Part shown: positions 12,139-21,417 of the stretch, piece after piece
How the letters are laid out: each line of letters starts with the position of its first letter
How positions within the stretch are numbered: position 1 is the stretch's first letter
Assembly (NCBI GenBank): GCA_016720065.1
Contig: JADJXY010000002.1
Span: forward strand, 509,001-573,000
DNA length: 64,000 nt
From: Betaproteobacteria bacterium
GTDB taxonomy: Bacteria; Pseudomonadota; Gammaproteobacteria; Burkholderiales; Rhodocyclaceae
Direction: 5' to 3'
The notes under the pieces: generated by a model
Database searches by the model: none
What the model was told of the DNA's origin: nothing
What the model saw: the letters and a program-made list of their open reading frames with translations, nothing else
Translations under genes and position numbers: made by a program

Positions 12139-13611
12139 ATGAGCCGTGAAATGTTGTTGTTGGTGGATGCGCTTGCCCGCGAGAAGAACGTCGCAAGGGA
12201 CATCGTTTTCGGTGCCCTCGAATTGGCATTGGCCTCGGCGACCAAGAAGCGGATCCACGACGAGGCCGAGGTTCGGGTTTCCATTGACCGCGATACCGGG
12301 GCGTACGAGTCTTTCCGTCGCTGGCTCGTGGTGCCTGACGACGAATACGTCAATGAGTACCTGCAGGTTCCGCTCTCCGAAGCGTGTCAGGACGACCCCG
12401 AAGTCGAGTCCGGTGATTATCTCGAAGAGGCGCTGGAGCCCATCGACTTCGGTCGCATCGGCGCCCAGGCGGCCAAGCAGGTCATCCTGCAGAAGATCCG
12501 CGACGCGGAGCGCGAGCAGATCCTCAATGACTTTCTGGACAGGAAGGAACACGTCGTCTCCGGCACCATCAAGCGCATGGAGCGCGGCAACGCCGTCGTC
12601 GAGGCAGGCAAGATCGAGGCCCTGCTTCCCCGGGACCAGATGATTCCCAAGGAAAACCTGCGGATAGGCGACCGGGTCAAGGCCTATCTGCAGCGCATCG
12701 ATCGGGGGGCCCGCGGCCCCCAGATCATTCTTTCCCGCACGGCACCGGAGTTTGTCATCAAGCTGTTCGAACTCGAAGTCCCCGAGATTTCGGACGGCCT
12801 CATGGAACTGAAGGCCTGCGCCCGGGATCCGGGGCTGCGCGCCAAGATTGCCGTGAAGTCCAACGACCCCCGCGTCGATCCCATCGGCACCTGCGTCGGC
12901 TTGCGCGGTTCGCGCGTCACCGCAGTGCGCAACGAGATCGGTGGCGAGAATATCGACATCGTCCTCTGGTCGGCCGATCCGGCCCAGTTCGTGATCGGAG
13001 CCCTTTCCCCCGCGGAAGTGTCTTCCATTGTGGTCGATGAGGACAAGCATGCCATGGACGTGGTCGTGGACGAGGATAACCTTGCCATCGCCATCGGCCG
13101 CAATGGCCAGAATGTCCGGCTGGCTTCGGAATTGACCGGCTGGAGCATCAACCTGATGACCCAGGAGGAATCGGCCAAGAAGTCCGAGGCCGAGTACGCG
13201 GTGACCCGGGTCATGTTCATGGAAAAGCTGGACATCGACGAGGAACTGGCTGATCTGCTCATCGAGGAAGGCTTTTCCACCCTCGAAGAGGTGGCCTACG
13301 TGCCCCTGGCCGAGATGTTGGAAATCGAGGGGCTGGACGAAGAAATCGTCAATGAATTGCGTACCCGTTCCCGCAATGTGTTGCTGACTGAAGCCATCGT
13401 GACAGAAGAGCAGTTGGAGGGCGTCAGCGACGACCTGCTCGGACTCGAAGGCATGACTCGCGATTTGGCGGCCAAGCTGGCCGGCAATGGCGTGAAGACC
13501 CGCGACGATCTTGCCGAGTTGGCGGTGGACGAAGTGACGGAAATGACCGGCATCGACGACGAGCGTGCCAAGGAACTCATCTTGAAGGCACGGGCTCACT
13601 GGTTCGAGTGA
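12139..13611 (+). CDS. nusA: Transcription termination/antitermination factor NusA
   Basis: NusA binds RNA polymerase and nascent RNA, and acts in pausing, termination and antitermination. The 490-residue length is typical of proteobacteria. Domains in order: N-terminal polymerase-binding domain (about 1-125), S1 domain (about 130-200, with VVSGTIKRMERGNAVVEAG), KH1 and KH2 (about 230-345, with GTCVGLRGSRV and AIGRNGQNVRLAS), then two acidic C-terminal repeats (about 360-490). The two C-terminal repeats are typical of proteobacterial NusA. A strong GAGGAGG lies upstream of the ATG. It is in the operon between rimP and infB. Confidence 0.97.
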   Translation: MSREMLLLVDALAREKNVARDIVFGALELALASATKKRIHDEAEVRVSIDRDTGAYESFRRWLVVPDDEYVNEYLQVPLSEACQDDPEVESGDYLEEALEPIDFGRIGAQAAKQVILQKIRDAEREQILNDFLDRKEHVVSGTIKRMERGNAVVEAGKIEALLPRDQMIPKENLRIGDRVKAYLQRIDRGARGPQIILSRTAPEFVIKLFELEVPEISDGLMELKACARDPGLRAKIAVKSNDPRVDPIGTCVGLRGSRVTAVRNEIGGENIDIVLWSADPAQFVIGALSPAEVSSIVVDEDKHAMDVVVDEDNLAIAIGRNGQNVRLASELTGWSINLMTQEESAKKSEAEYAVTRVMFMEKLDIDEELADLLIEEGFSTLEEVAYVPLAEMLEIEGLDEEIVNELRTRSRNVLLTEAIVTEEQLEGVSDDLLGLEGMTRDLAAKLAGNGVKTRDDLAELAVDEVTEMTGIDDERAKELILKARAHWFE

Positions 13612-13627
13612 GCGGGAGGGGAGCAGC

Positions 13628-16174
13628 ATGGCAGCAACCAGTGTTTCGCAATTCGCGACCGAACTTAAAATGCCCGTCGAGGCGCTCCTGGAGCAACTCG
13701 CCAAGGCTGGCGTCAATCTGAAGAGCAGTGCCGATTCCCTGGCTGACCAGGACAAGGCGCGCCTGCTCGAATACCTGCGCCGTTCCCACGGCGAGTCCGA
13801 TACCAAGACCAAGATCACCCTGACCCGCAAGCAGACCAGCGAGATCAAGGCGACCGACGCCCAGGGGCGGGCCCGCACCGTCCAGGTCGAGGTGCGCAAG
13901 AAGCGTGTCCTGGTCAAGCGTGACCTCGCCGAGACGGTGGCAGAGGCTCCGGTGCAGGAGCCAGAGGTCATTGCGCCCTCAACCCAGACTTCCGTGATCG
14001 ACGAAGGCGAGCTGCGTCAGCGTGAGAGCGAAGAAAAGCGCCAGCAGGAACTCCTGGAGCGCCAAGCCAGGGAGCTGAAGGAGAAGCAGGAACGCGAAGT
14101 CGAAATCGCGCGCCTGAAGCTGGAGGCCGAAGAGGCCGCAGCGGCGGCCAAGGCGGCGGAACTCGCCAAGCAGCAGGCCGCCACGCAGGCCAAGAACCAG
14201 GACCCGCCGGCCGACAAGGGAACGCTGCACAAGAAACCCGAAGCCGGCAAGAAGGGCCCCGGCGTCGGCCGGGCCGCCGATGATGGCAAGAAGAAACCCG
14301 GCCTCAAGACCCGTGGCGGCGATGCCGGCGGCGGCTGGCGCGAAGCCAAGCACGGCCACAAGAAGCATCAGAAGACCGACGATGGTCAGGGCGGTTTCCA
14401 GGCCCCCACCGAGCCGATGGTGCGCGAAGTGCACGTGCCGGAAACCATTTCCGTGGCCGACCTCGCCCACAAGATGGCGGTGAAGGCGACGGAAGTCATC
14501 AAGACCATGATGAAGATGGGCTCCATGGTCACCATCAACCAGGTGCTGGACCAGGAAACGGCCATGATCGTGGTCGAGGAAATGGGCCACAAGGCGGTCG
14601 CGGCCAAGCTGGACGATCCGGATGCCTTCCTGGTGGCCGACGTCGAGCACAAGGATGTCCCCCTGGAGGCGCGCGCACCCGTCGTGACGGTCATGGGCCA
14701 CGTCGACCACGGCAAGACCTCGCTGCTGGACTACATCCGCCGCGCCAAGGTGGCGGCGGGCGAAGCCGGCGGCATCACGCAGCACATCGGTGCCTACCAT
14801 GTGGAAACCGAGCGCGGCATGATCACCTTCCTCGACACCCCGGGCCACGAGGCCTTCACGGCCATGCGTGCCCGCGGCGCCAAGGCCACCGACCTGGTCA
14901 TCCTGGTGGTGGCCGCCGACGACGGCGTCATGCCCCAGACCAAGGAGGCCATCCACCACGCCAAAGCGGCCAATGTGCCCGTGGTGGTAGCCATCAACAA
15001 GATGGACAAGCCCGATGCCAACCCGGACCGCGTCAAGCAGGAACTGGTGGCGGAAGGCGTCATTCCGGAAGAGTACGGCGGCGATTCGCCCTTCTGCCCG
15101 GTTTCCGCCAAGAAGGGCACTGGCATCGACGAACTCCTCGAGCAGGTTCTGCTGCAGGCTGAAGTTCTCGAACTGACCGCCCAGAAGGATGCGCCGGCCA
15201 AGGGCCTGATCATCGAAGCCCGTCTCGACAAGGGCCGCGGCGCCGTGGCTACCATGCTGGTGCAGTCCGGTACCCTCAAGCGGGGCGACGTGGTGCTGGC
15301 CGGCCAGGTCTTTGGCCGCGTCCGCGCCATGCTGGACGAGAACGGCAAGCAGATCAACGAGGCCGGGCCTTCCATTCCTGTCGAAATCCTCGGCCTGTCC
15401 GACGTTCCCGGCGCCGGCGAGGAAGCCATCGTGCTGGCGGACGAAAAGAAAGCCCGTGAAATCGCCCTGTTCCGTCAAGGCAAGTTCCGCGACGTCAAGC
15501 TGGCCAAGCAGCAGGCCGCCAAGCTGGAAAGCATGTTCCAGCAGATGGAAGAAGGCGAGGTCAAGAGCTTGCCCCTTATCATCAAGGCCGACGTGCAAGG
15601 TTCCCAGGAAGCCCTGGTGCATGCCCTCTCCAAGCTGTCCACCGCCGAAGTGCGGGTCAATGTCATCCATGGTGCCGTCGGCGGCATCAGCGAGTCCGAC
15701 GTCAACCTGGCCCAGGCCTCCGGCGCCGTCATCATCGGCTTCAACACCCGGGCCGACGCCGGGGCGCGCAAGCTGGCCGAAAACTTCGGTGTCGATATCC
15801 GCTACTACAACGTGATCTACGACGCGGTGGACGAAGTCAAGGCTGCCCTGTCCGGCATGCTGTCTCCAGAGAAGCGCGAACAGGCCCTGGGCCTGGTCGA
15901 GATTCGCCAGGTCTTCCATATCTCCAAGGTCGGCGCCATCGCCGGTTGCTATGTGCTGGAAGGCATCGTCAAGCGCAATTCCCGCGTGCGTCTGCTGCGC
16001 AACAACGTTGTGCTGTGGGATGGCGAACTCGATTCCCTGAAGCGCTTCAAGGACGACGTGAAAGAAGTGAAGAGCAGCTTCGAGTGCGGTTTGTCGTTGA
16101 AGAACAACAACGATATTGCCGAAGGCGATCAGCTCGAGGTCTACGAGATTCAAGAAGTCGCCCGAACGCTGTAA
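13628..16174 (+). CDS. infB: Translation initiation factor IF-2
   Basis: An 848-residue GTPase that delivers initiator fMet-tRNA to the 30S subunit. The N-terminal IF2_N helical domain (about 1-55) is followed by a long charged Ala/Lys/Glu-rich linker (about 90-260) and a second IF2_N-type domain (about 270-320). The G domain starts near residue 350 with GHVDHGKTSLLDYIR, then DTPGHEAF and NKMD. C-terminal domains II, III and IV run to the end. The linker is low-complexity and hydrophilic, as in other betaproteobacteria. The start has a GGGAGGGG ribosome site 17 bp after nusA. Confidence 0.97.
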   Translation: MAATSVSQFATELKMPVEALLEQLAKAGVNLKSSADSLADQDKARLLEYLRRSHGESDTKTKITLTRKQTSEIKATDAQGRARTVQVEVRKKRVLVKRDLAETVAEAPVQEPEVIAPSTQTSVIDEGELRQRESEEKRQQELLERQARELKEKQEREVEIARLKLEAEEAAAAAKAAELAKQQAATQAKNQDPPADKGTLHKKPEAGKKGPGVGRAADDGKKKPGLKTRGGDAGGGWREAKHGHKKHQKTDDGQGGFQAPTEPMVREVHVPETISVADLAHKMAVKATEVIKTMMKMGSMVTINQVLDQETAMIVVEEMGHKAVAAKLDDPDAFLVADVEHKDVPLEARAPVVTVMGHVDHGKTSLLDYIRRAKVAAGEAGGITQHIGAYHVETERGMITFLDTPGHEAFTAMRARGAKATDLVILVVAADDGVMPQTKEAIHHAKAANVPVVVAINKMDKPDANPDRVKQELVAEGVIPEEYGGDSPFCPVSAKKGTGIDELLEQVLLQAEVLELTAQKDAPAKGLIIEARLDKGRGAVATMLVQSGTLKRGDVVLAGQVFGRVRAMLDENGKQINEAGPSIPVEILGLSDVPGAGEEAIVLADEKKAREIALFRQGKFRDVKLAKQQAAKLESMFQQMEEGEVKSLPLIIKADVQGSQEALVHALSKLSTAEVRVNVIHGAVGGISESDVNLAQASGAVIIGFNTRADAGARKLAENFGVDIRYYNVIYDAVDEVKAALSGMLSPEKREQALGLVEIRQVFHISKVGAIAGCYVLEGIVKRNSRVRLLRNNVVLWDGELDSLKRFKDDVKEVKSSFECGLSLKNNNDIAEGDQLEVYEIQEVARTL

Positions 16175-16189
16175 TTTTGGTTGGGTGCG

Positions 16190-16285
16190 GGCTTGCCCAG
16201 GCGTTGTTGCATCCCCCTTGCCGTACATGCGTACTGTCTGCGGGGGTTGCGCCTAGCCTGGGCTTTGCTTTTGGGTGGTCGCGTG
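16190..16285. repeat. Intergenic hairpin repeat, copy between infB and rbfA
   Basis: This 146-bp gap contains a large imperfect stem: GCCCAGGCG pairs with a matching arm ending GCCTGGGC, and CCCCC pairs with GGGGG. At its centre is GTACATGCGTAC followed by TGTCTGC. The core CCTTGCCGTAC...GTACTGTCT recurs between purE and purK, and a weaker version lies between rpsO and pnp. It is probably a dispersed repeat of the REP or small-MITE kind. Confidence 0.5.
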
Positions 16286-16320
16286 CTGGACCGCCGGTTT
16301 TTTGAGTAGGTGGTTCGATC

Positions 16321-16698
16321 GTGAAAAAATCTTCTGCTTCCTTCGCCCGTTCCGACCGCGTCGCCGAACAGGTGCGGCGCGATCTGGCCGACCTCATCCA
16401 GACGGAACTGAAGGATCCCCGTGTCAAGCTGGTGAGTCTGACCGCCGTCGAGCTGACGCCGGATTACGCCCATGCCAAGGTTTTCTTCACCACCCTCGAC
16501 AGCGAGCATCTGGCGGCGGTGCAGCAGGGACTCGACCGGGCTTCCGGTTTTCTGCGCCGCGAGCTGGGCAAGCGCATTCACATCCACACCCTGCCGCAAC
16601 TGCACTTCATTCACGATACCTCGGTGGAGCGGGGCACCAGCCTGTCGCACTTGATCGATCAGGCCAATGCCTTGAGCGATCAGACTCCCGACGACTGA
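16321..16698 (+). CDS. rbfA: 30S ribosome-binding factor RbfA
   Basis: A 125-residue KH-fold protein that helps 16S rRNA 5' end processing and cold adaptation. It has the family features VAEQVRRDLADLIQTELKDPR near the start, VSLTAVELTPDYAHAKVF in the middle and LGKRIHIHTLPQLHFIHD near the C-terminus. The start codon is GTG at 16321. It is followed after 7 bp by truB, the usual neighbour, and is separated from infB by a repeat-containing gap. Confidence 0.95.
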   Translation: MKKSSASFARSDRVAEQVRRDLADLIQTELKDPRVKLVSLTAVELTPDYAHAKVFFTTLDSEHLAAVQQGLDRASGFLRRELGKRIHIHTLPQLHFIHDTSVERGTSLSHLIDQANALSDQTPDD

Positions 16699-16705
16699 GT
16701 TTCCC

Positions 16706-17614
16706 ATGCAGCCGCCCAAGGTGAAGAAGACCTGGCAGCAGGTCGACGGCGTGCTTCTGCTCGACAAAGCGGTGGGCATGAGTTCCAACGATGCGTTGCA
16801 GAAGGCGCGACGCCTGTTTTCCGCTGCCAAGGGCGGCCATACGGGTACCCTGGATCCCCTGGCTTCCGGGCTCTTGCCCCTGTGCTTTGGCGAAGCCACC
16901 AAGTTTTCGGCGGACCTCCTGGATGCCGACAAGACCTACGAGGCCACGCTGCAACTCGGCGTCACAACGGATTCAGGCGATGCCGAGGGGCAAGTGACCG
17001 CCACCCGGCCCGTGGCGGTGTCCCTGGCGGACATCGTGGCGGTGTTGCCGCGCTTTGGCGGTGACATTCTGCAGGTGCCGCCCATGCATTCTGCCCTGAA
17101 GCGTGACGGGCGACCCCTCTACGAACTGGCTCGCCAAGGGGTGGAGGTGGAGCGGGAGGCGCGCCCGGTGACCATCCACGGGCTGGAGTTGCTGGGCTTT
17201 GCCGGCGAGGCTTTGTCCCTGCGCGTTCGTTGCAGCAAGGGCACCTATATCCGGGTGCTGGCCGCCGACATCGGCGCAGCCCTGGGTTGTGGGGCCCATC
17301 TGACGGCCCTGCGGCGTACCGCAGTGGCCGACCTCGACCTTGGCCACGCGGTCACCCTGGCGGCCATCGAAAGTCTTGCCGAATCGGAGCGCGCAGCCGT
17401 CTTGCGCCCCGTGGATGCCCTGCTGCAGAGCCTGCCGCGTATCGACCTGGAAGGTCCGGCGACGGAGCGCTTCCGCCACGGCAATCCGGTGGCGGTGACC
17501 CCCGGGCAAGGGGGCAGGGCTCGCGTGTACGCGGAGGGGCGCCTGATCGGTGTCGGCGAAACCGGGTCCGGGAAACTGCTGTGGCCCAAAAGGTTGGTGC
17601 AATTGGCATCCTGA
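16706..17614 (+). CDS. truB: tRNA pseudouridine(55) synthase TruB
   Basis: This enzyme makes pseudouridine 55 in the T-loop of tRNAs. It has 302 residues; the catalytic aspartate is in GGHTGTLDPLASG (Asp about 50), followed by the Y of the DKTYEA motif and later RCSKGTYIRVLAADIG. The C-terminal part from about residue 250 is a short PUA-like tail. Gene order rbfA-truB-rpsO is standard. The frame stays open from the ATG at 16706 with no conflict. Confidence 0.96.
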   Translation: MQPPKVKKTWQQVDGVLLLDKAVGMSSNDALQKARRLFSAAKGGHTGTLDPLASGLLPLCFGEATKFSADLLDADKTYEATLQLGVTTDSGDAEGQVTATRPVAVSLADIVAVLPRFGGDILQVPPMHSALKRDGRPLYELARQGVEVEREARPVTIHGLELLGFAGEALSLRVRCSKGTYIRVLAADIGAALGCGAHLTALRRTAVADLDLGHAVTLAAIESLAESERAAVLRPVDALLQSLPRIDLEGPATERFRHGNPVAVTPGQGGRARVYAEGRLIGVGETGSGKLLWPKRLVQLAS

Positions 17615-17718
17615 ACGGGTATAATCCCGCGCTTCCCGTTGCCGACGGGAATATTTTTCAACTGGCGCTGGCTCTATCAAACCGGGGCGGCGTCGCTTCA
17701 ACCAAAGAGGGTTTTGAA

Positions 17719-17988
17719 ATGGCATTCACCACCGCTACCAAGGCGGCCATCGTGGCCGACTACGCCCAGTCCAAGGGCGACACCGGTTCCCCGGAAGTGC
17801 AGATCGCGTTGCTGTCCGCGCGCATCAACGAGCTCCAGCCCCACTTCAAGGAGCACACCAAGGACCACCACTCTCGCCGTGGTCTGCTGCGCCTGGTTTC
17901 CCAGCGCCGCAAGCTCCTCGACTACCTCAAGGGCAAGGACGTCGAGCGCTATCGCACCCTGATTACCCGCCTCGGCCTGCGTAAATAA
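17719..17988 (+). CDS. rpsO: 30S ribosomal protein S15
   Basis: An 89-residue primary 16S rRNA-binding protein, the usual size. It contains GDTGSPEVQIALLSARINEL and HFKEHTKDHHSRRGLLRLVSQRRKLLDYLK, the highly conserved rRNA-binding core with the His/Asp/Ser residues. The ATG at 17719 is preceded by AGAGGGTTTTGAA. The 104-bp gap after truB may hold an own promoter and an S15 autoregulatory leader, but I could not identify a pseudoknot with confidence. A strong terminator follows at 18242. Confidence 0.97.
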   Translation: MAFTTATKAAIVADYAQSKGDTGSPEVQIALLSARINELQPHFKEHTKDHHSRRGLLRLVSQRRKLLDYLKGKDVERYRTLITRLGLRK

Positions 17989-17992
17989 GTTC

Positions 17993-18217
17993 TTCCGTTC
18001 GTTCTTCGCGCCGATACTTTGTCGACTGGGCCTTGCCGTGCCGCCCGCGCAACGTAGTGCCTCGGGACATGCGCAGTGAAGCGGGCGATTAAGGCCCCCG
18101 GGAGGGTGGCGCGGGCTGCTGCGTCCCCTCCGCTGCACAGCTCCGCAGGTCCTTCGCTACGGGGCCGCGCACTGTCTGCGGCTGGTCTTCGCGTCTCGGT
18201 GCGAAGCTCGAACGGAA
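17993..18217. repeat. Long-range inverted repeat in the rpsO-pnp gap
   Basis: The left arm at about 17993-18014 (TTCCGTTCGTTCTTCGCGCC) is nearly complementary to the right arm at about 18196-18217 (roughly 18 of 22 positions). The arms enclose about 180 bp that contain a weak copy of the CACTGTCTGCGG core seen in two other gaps. No open reading frame with coding character is visible here. It is probably a degenerate dispersed repeat. Confidence 0.45.
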
Positions 18218-18241
18218 TAAAGGTCCGTGGCTACTGAAAAG

Positions 18242-18275
18242 AGCGGTCGGTTATCCGGCCGCTTTTTATTTTTTT
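18242..18275 (+). terminator. Rho-independent terminator after rpsO
   Basis: Arms AGCGGTCGG (18242-18250) and CCGGCCGCT (18255-18263), loop TTAT, nine pairs including one T-G, followed by TTTTATTTTTTT. It ends rpsO transcription and separates it from pnp, which then needs its own promoter in the AT-rich 18280-18340 stretch. Confidence 0.85.
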
Positions 18276-18348
18276 GTCGTACCGTTGTCTGTTGTTTCTA
18301 ACGTATTGATTGTTAATGTTGTGTTGAGAGTGTGAGAGGAAAAAAACT

Positions 18349-20493
18349 ATGTTCAATGTCGTGAAAAAGACTTTCGCCTACGGTGCCCACCAGGTCACCC
18401 TGGAAACCGGCGAGATCGCTCGTCAGGCCGGTGGTGCCGTTGTGGTGACCATGGAAGACACCGTGGTGCTGGTGACGGTGGTTGGTGCCAAGACTGCCAA
18501 GCCCGGTCAGGATTTCTTCCCCCTGACCGTCGATTACCAGGAAAAGGTTTATGCCGCCGGCCGCATTCCCGGGGGTTTCTTCAAGCGCGAAGGTCGTCCT
18601 TCAGAGAAGGAGACGCTGACTTCCCGCCTCATCGACCGTCCCATCCGCCCGCTCTTTCCGGACGGTTTCTACAATGAGGTGCAGGTCGTCGCCACCGTGA
18701 TGTCCCTCAACCCGGAAGTCGACTCCGACATCCCGGCCCTGCTCGGCGCCTCGGCTGCCCTGGCCATCTCCGGTGTGCCCTTCAACGGCCCCATCGGCGC
18801 TGCCCGTGTCGGTTACATCGATGGTCAGTATGTGCTGTGCCCGACCCTCAGCCAGCTCAAGGACAGCCAGCTCGACCTGGTGGTTGCCGGCACCGAGAGC
18901 GCCGTGCTGATGGTGGAATCCGAAGCCCAGGAACTGTCCGAGGAAGTCATGCTCGGCGCCGTGGTCTTCGGTCACACCGAGATGCAGAAAGCCATCGAGG
19001 CCATCAACCAATTGGTCGAGGAAGCCGGCAAGCCCGAGTGGGACTGGCAGGCTCCCGCCAAGGACGAGGCCCTCATCGCCCGCCTGAAGGATGTTTGCCA
19101 AGGCAAGCTGGAGGAAGCCTACAACCTGACCGTGAAGCAGGAGCGCAGCCAGCGCGTGAAGGAACTCCGGGCCGAGGCCGTCGCCGCGCTTTGCGAAGGC
19201 GAGGGGGCTCCCGACGAGAATACCGTCGGCAATCTTTTCTTTGAACTGGAAGCCGCCATCGTCCGCGGCCGCATCCTTTCCGGCGCTCCCCGCATCGACG
19301 GGCGCAACACCCGCACCGTGCGCCCGATCACCATGCGCTCCGGCGTCCTGCCCCGGACCCACGGCTCGGCCCTGTTCACCCGCGGTGAAACCCAGGCCTT
19401 GGCAGTGGCCACCCTGGGCACCAACCGCGACGAGCAGATCATCGACGCCCTGGCCGGCGAGTACCGCGACCGTTTCATGCTGCACTACAACATGCCTCCC
19501 TACGCCACTGGTGAATGCGGTCGGGTCGGGACGCCCAAGCGGCGCGAAATCGGCCATGGCCGCCTGGCCAAGCGCGCTCTCCTGGCCGTGCTGCCCAAGC
19601 CGGAGGATTTCAGCTACTCCATGCGTGTCGTCTCCGAGATCACCGAATCGAACGGCTCCTCGTCCATGGCTTCCGTCTGTGGCGGCTGCCTGGCCCTGCT
19701 GGACGCCGGCGTGCCGTTGAAGGCCCATGTGGCCGGTATCGCCATGGGGCTGATCAAGGAAGGCAACCGCTTCGCCGTGCTCACCGACATCCTGGGTGAC
19801 GAAGATCACCTGGGCGACATGGACTTCAAGGTGGCCGGCACCACCGGCGGCATCACCGCCCTGCAGATGGACATCAAGATCCAGGGCATCACCAAGGAAA
19901 TCATGCAGGTCGCTCTGGCCCAGGCCCAGGAAGCCCGTCTGCACATCCTCGGCCTCATGCAGCAAGCCGCTGCGGGCCCCCGCGAAGAGATGTCCGCCTA
20001 CGCCCCGCGCCTGTACACCTTCAAGATCAATCCGGAGAAGATCCGCGACGTGATCGGCAAGGGCGGCGCCGTCATCCGGGCGCTGACGGAAGAAACCGGC
20101 ACCACCATCGACATCCAGGACGACGGCACCATCACCATCGCCGCCACCAGCGGAGAAGCCGCTGCCCTGGCCCGTTCGCGCATCGACGCCATCACCGCGG
20201 AAGTGGAGATCGGCAAGATCTACGAAGGCACCGTGCTCAAGATTCTCGACTTCGGCGCCATCGTCCAGGTCCTGCCCGGCAAGGACGGCCTCCTGCACAT
20301 TTCCCAGATCGCCAAGGAGCGCGTCAACAAGGTCGAGGACTACGTCAAGGAAGGCCAGGTCGTGCGCGTCAAGGTCCTGGAGACCGACGACCGCGGCCGG
20401 GTCAAGCTGTCCATGAAGGCTGCCATGGAAGAGGCTGCAGCGCCCGCCGCGGAGGGAGTCGCCCAGCAGCAACAGCAGCAGCAACAGCAGTAA
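18349..20493 (+). CDS. pnp: Polyribonucleotide nucleotidyltransferase (PNPase)
   Basis: A phosphate-dependent 3'-5' exoribonuclease and degradosome component. It has 714 residues: a first RNase PH domain (about 1-230), an all-helical linker, a second catalytic RNase PH domain (about 320-545), a KH domain with KINPEKIRDVIGKGGAVIRALTEETG (about 560-610) and an S1 domain (about 622-692). The active-site region FSYSMRVVSEITESNGSSSMASVCGG is intact. Oddly, the C-terminus ends in nine consecutive glutamines encoded by mixed CAG/CAA codons. AGAGGAA precedes the ATG. Confidence 0.96.
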   Translation: MFNVVKKTFAYGAHQVTLETGEIARQAGGAVVVTMEDTVVLVTVVGAKTAKPGQDFFPLTVDYQEKVYAAGRIPGGFFKREGRPSEKETLTSRLIDRPIRPLFPDGFYNEVQVVATVMSLNPEVDSDIPALLGASAALAISGVPFNGPIGAARVGYIDGQYVLCPTLSQLKDSQLDLVVAGTESAVLMVESEAQELSEEVMLGAVVFGHTEMQKAIEAINQLVEEAGKPEWDWQAPAKDEALIARLKDVCQGKLEEAYNLTVKQERSQRVKELRAEAVAALCEGEGAPDENTVGNLFFELEAAIVRGRILSGAPRIDGRNTRTVRPITMRSGVLPRTHGSALFTRGETQALAVATLGTNRDEQIIDALAGEYRDRFMLHYNMPPYATGECGRVGTPKRREIGHGRLAKRALLAVLPKPEDFSYSMRVVSEITESNGSSSMASVCGGCLALLDAGVPLKAHVAGIAMGLIKEGNRFAVLTDILGDEDHLGDMDFKVAGTTGGITALQMDIKIQGITKEIMQVALAQAQEARLHILGLMQQAAAGPREEMSAYAPRLYTFKINPEKIRDVIGKGGAVIRALTEETGTTIDIQDDGTITIAATSGEAAALARSRIDAITAEVEIGKIYEGTVLKILDFGAIVQVLPGKDGLLHISQIAKERVNKVEDYVKEGQVVRVKVLETDDRGRVKLSMKAAMEEAAAPAAEGVAQQQQQQQQQ

Positions 20494-20502
20494 GAAAGCA
20501 GT

Positions 20503-20537
20503 AAGAACAAAGGGCGCCAAGGGCGCCCTTTGTTCTT
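20503..20537. terminator. Bidirectional terminator between pnp and dksA
   Basis: A 16-bp perfect stem (arms 20503-20518 and 20522-20537) with an AAG loop. The GC-rich core GGGCGCC is flanked by A-rich and T-rich ends, so it can serve both convergent genes. The only other content of the 110-bp gap is a pyrimidine-rich tract. Confidence 0.85.
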
Positions 20538-20602
20538 TGGCAGGGGGAGGGCAGGCGGACGAAGGGTTTATTCCCTTCCTCGTCTTCCTTCCCCCTTCCT
20601 GT

Positions 20603-21028
20603 TTATTTGGCCATCTGTTTTTCTTTGAGTTCTTCCAGAGTCTTGCAGTCGATGCACAGGGTCGCTGTGGGACGGGCTTCCAGGCGCTTGATGCCGATCT
20701 CGACGCCGCACTTGTCGCAGAAGCCGTAATCCTCGGCCTCGATGCGGCCCAGGGTTTCGTCGATCTTCTTGATGAGCTTGCGTTCCCGGTCCCGGTTGCG
20801 CAGCTCGATGGCGATGTCGGTCTCCTGACTGGCGCGGTCGTTGGGGTCGGCAAACACGGTCGCTTCGTCCTGCATGGTGTGCACCGTGCGGTCGATATCC
20901 TCGCTCAATTCCTTTTTGAGGGTTTCCAGGATCTTGCGGAAATGCCCGAGTTGCTTGGCGCTCATGTATTCCTCACCCTTCTTGGGTTCGTAGGGAGGGA
21001 AGTGTTTGTGCAGCAGGTCTTCAGCCAT
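20603..21028 (-). CDS. dksA: RNA polymerase-binding transcription factor DksA
   Basis: This 141-residue secondary-channel factor works with ppGpp to control rRNA and amino-acid promoters. It has the long coiled coil (about residues 30-105) with the tip segment DPNDRASQETD, whose aspartates act near the polymerase active site. The zinc finger CDKCG...LCIDC has four cysteines spaced as in E. coli DksA. Its length and order are normal. The tRNA-Pro gene starts about 130 bp from its 5' end on the other strand. Confidence 0.96.
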   Translation of the reverse strand: MAEDLLHKHFPPYEPKKGEEYMSAKQLGHFRKILETLKKELSEDIDRTVHTMQDEATVFADPNDRASQETDIAIELRNRDRERKLIKKIDETLGRIEAEDYGFCDKCGVEIGIKRLEARPTATLCIDCKTLEELKEKQMAK

Positions 21029-21162
21029 GTTGGAGGCGCGTCCGGTGAGGAAAAAGGCGATTAAATATCAGAAAGCCGAAAAGCCCGCAAGCAATTATGG
21101 GCATTGGCCAGCCGACCCGCCTGTGGCGCGGGTTTCGGGTGGATGGTAAACTGCGCCGCGTT

Positions 21163-21239
21163 CGGGGCGTAGCGCAGTCTGGTAGCGCATCTGCTTTGGG
21201 AGCAGAGGGTCGCGAGTTCGAATCCCGCCGCCCCGACCA
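21163..21239 (+). tRNA. tRNA-Pro, anticodon TGG
   Basis: A 77-nt cloverleaf. The acceptor stem CGGGGCG pairs with CGCCCCG, the D-arm has GCGC/GCGC, the anticodon stem is TCTGC/GCAGA with loop TTTGGGA, and the T-arm has GTTCGAATC. CCA is encoded. Anticodon TGG reads proline CCN codons. Confidence 0.97.
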
Positions 21240-21276
21240 TCCTTTTTCGGCCTGTGCCGTTCCCATGTCGTCCGGA

Positions 21277-21353
21277 GTGCCCGTAGCTCAACTGGATAGA
21301 GCAGCTGCCTTCTAAGCAGCAGGTCGGGGGTTCGAGTCCCTCCGGGCACGCCA
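21277..21353 (+). tRNA. tRNA-Arg, anticodon TCT
   Basis: A 77-nt cloverleaf. The acceptor stem GTGCCCG pairs with CGGGCAC, D-arm GCTC/GAGC, anticodon stem GCTGC/GCAGC with loop CTTCTAA, T-arm with GTTCGAGTC, encoded CCA. It reads AGA and AGG. It lies 37 bp after tRNA-Pro and is probably co-transcribed with it. Confidence 0.97.
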
Positions 21354-21417
21354 GCCCCCCAGCGCCGGGTTTGCGCTGGCAGCAACGGGAGTGGGCGGCG
21401 CGCACGGGGCGATCCGT

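Noticed and set aside
17615..17718. S15 autoregulatory pseudoknot before rpsO
   Set aside because: The gap contains a GGGAATATTTTT-like element and short stems, but I could not pair them into a convincing pseudoknot by eye.
20458..20492. CAG repeat as a CRISPR or regulatory repeat
   Set aside because: It is the in-frame glutamine tail of PNPase. No array of spaced direct repeats was seen anywhere in the window.
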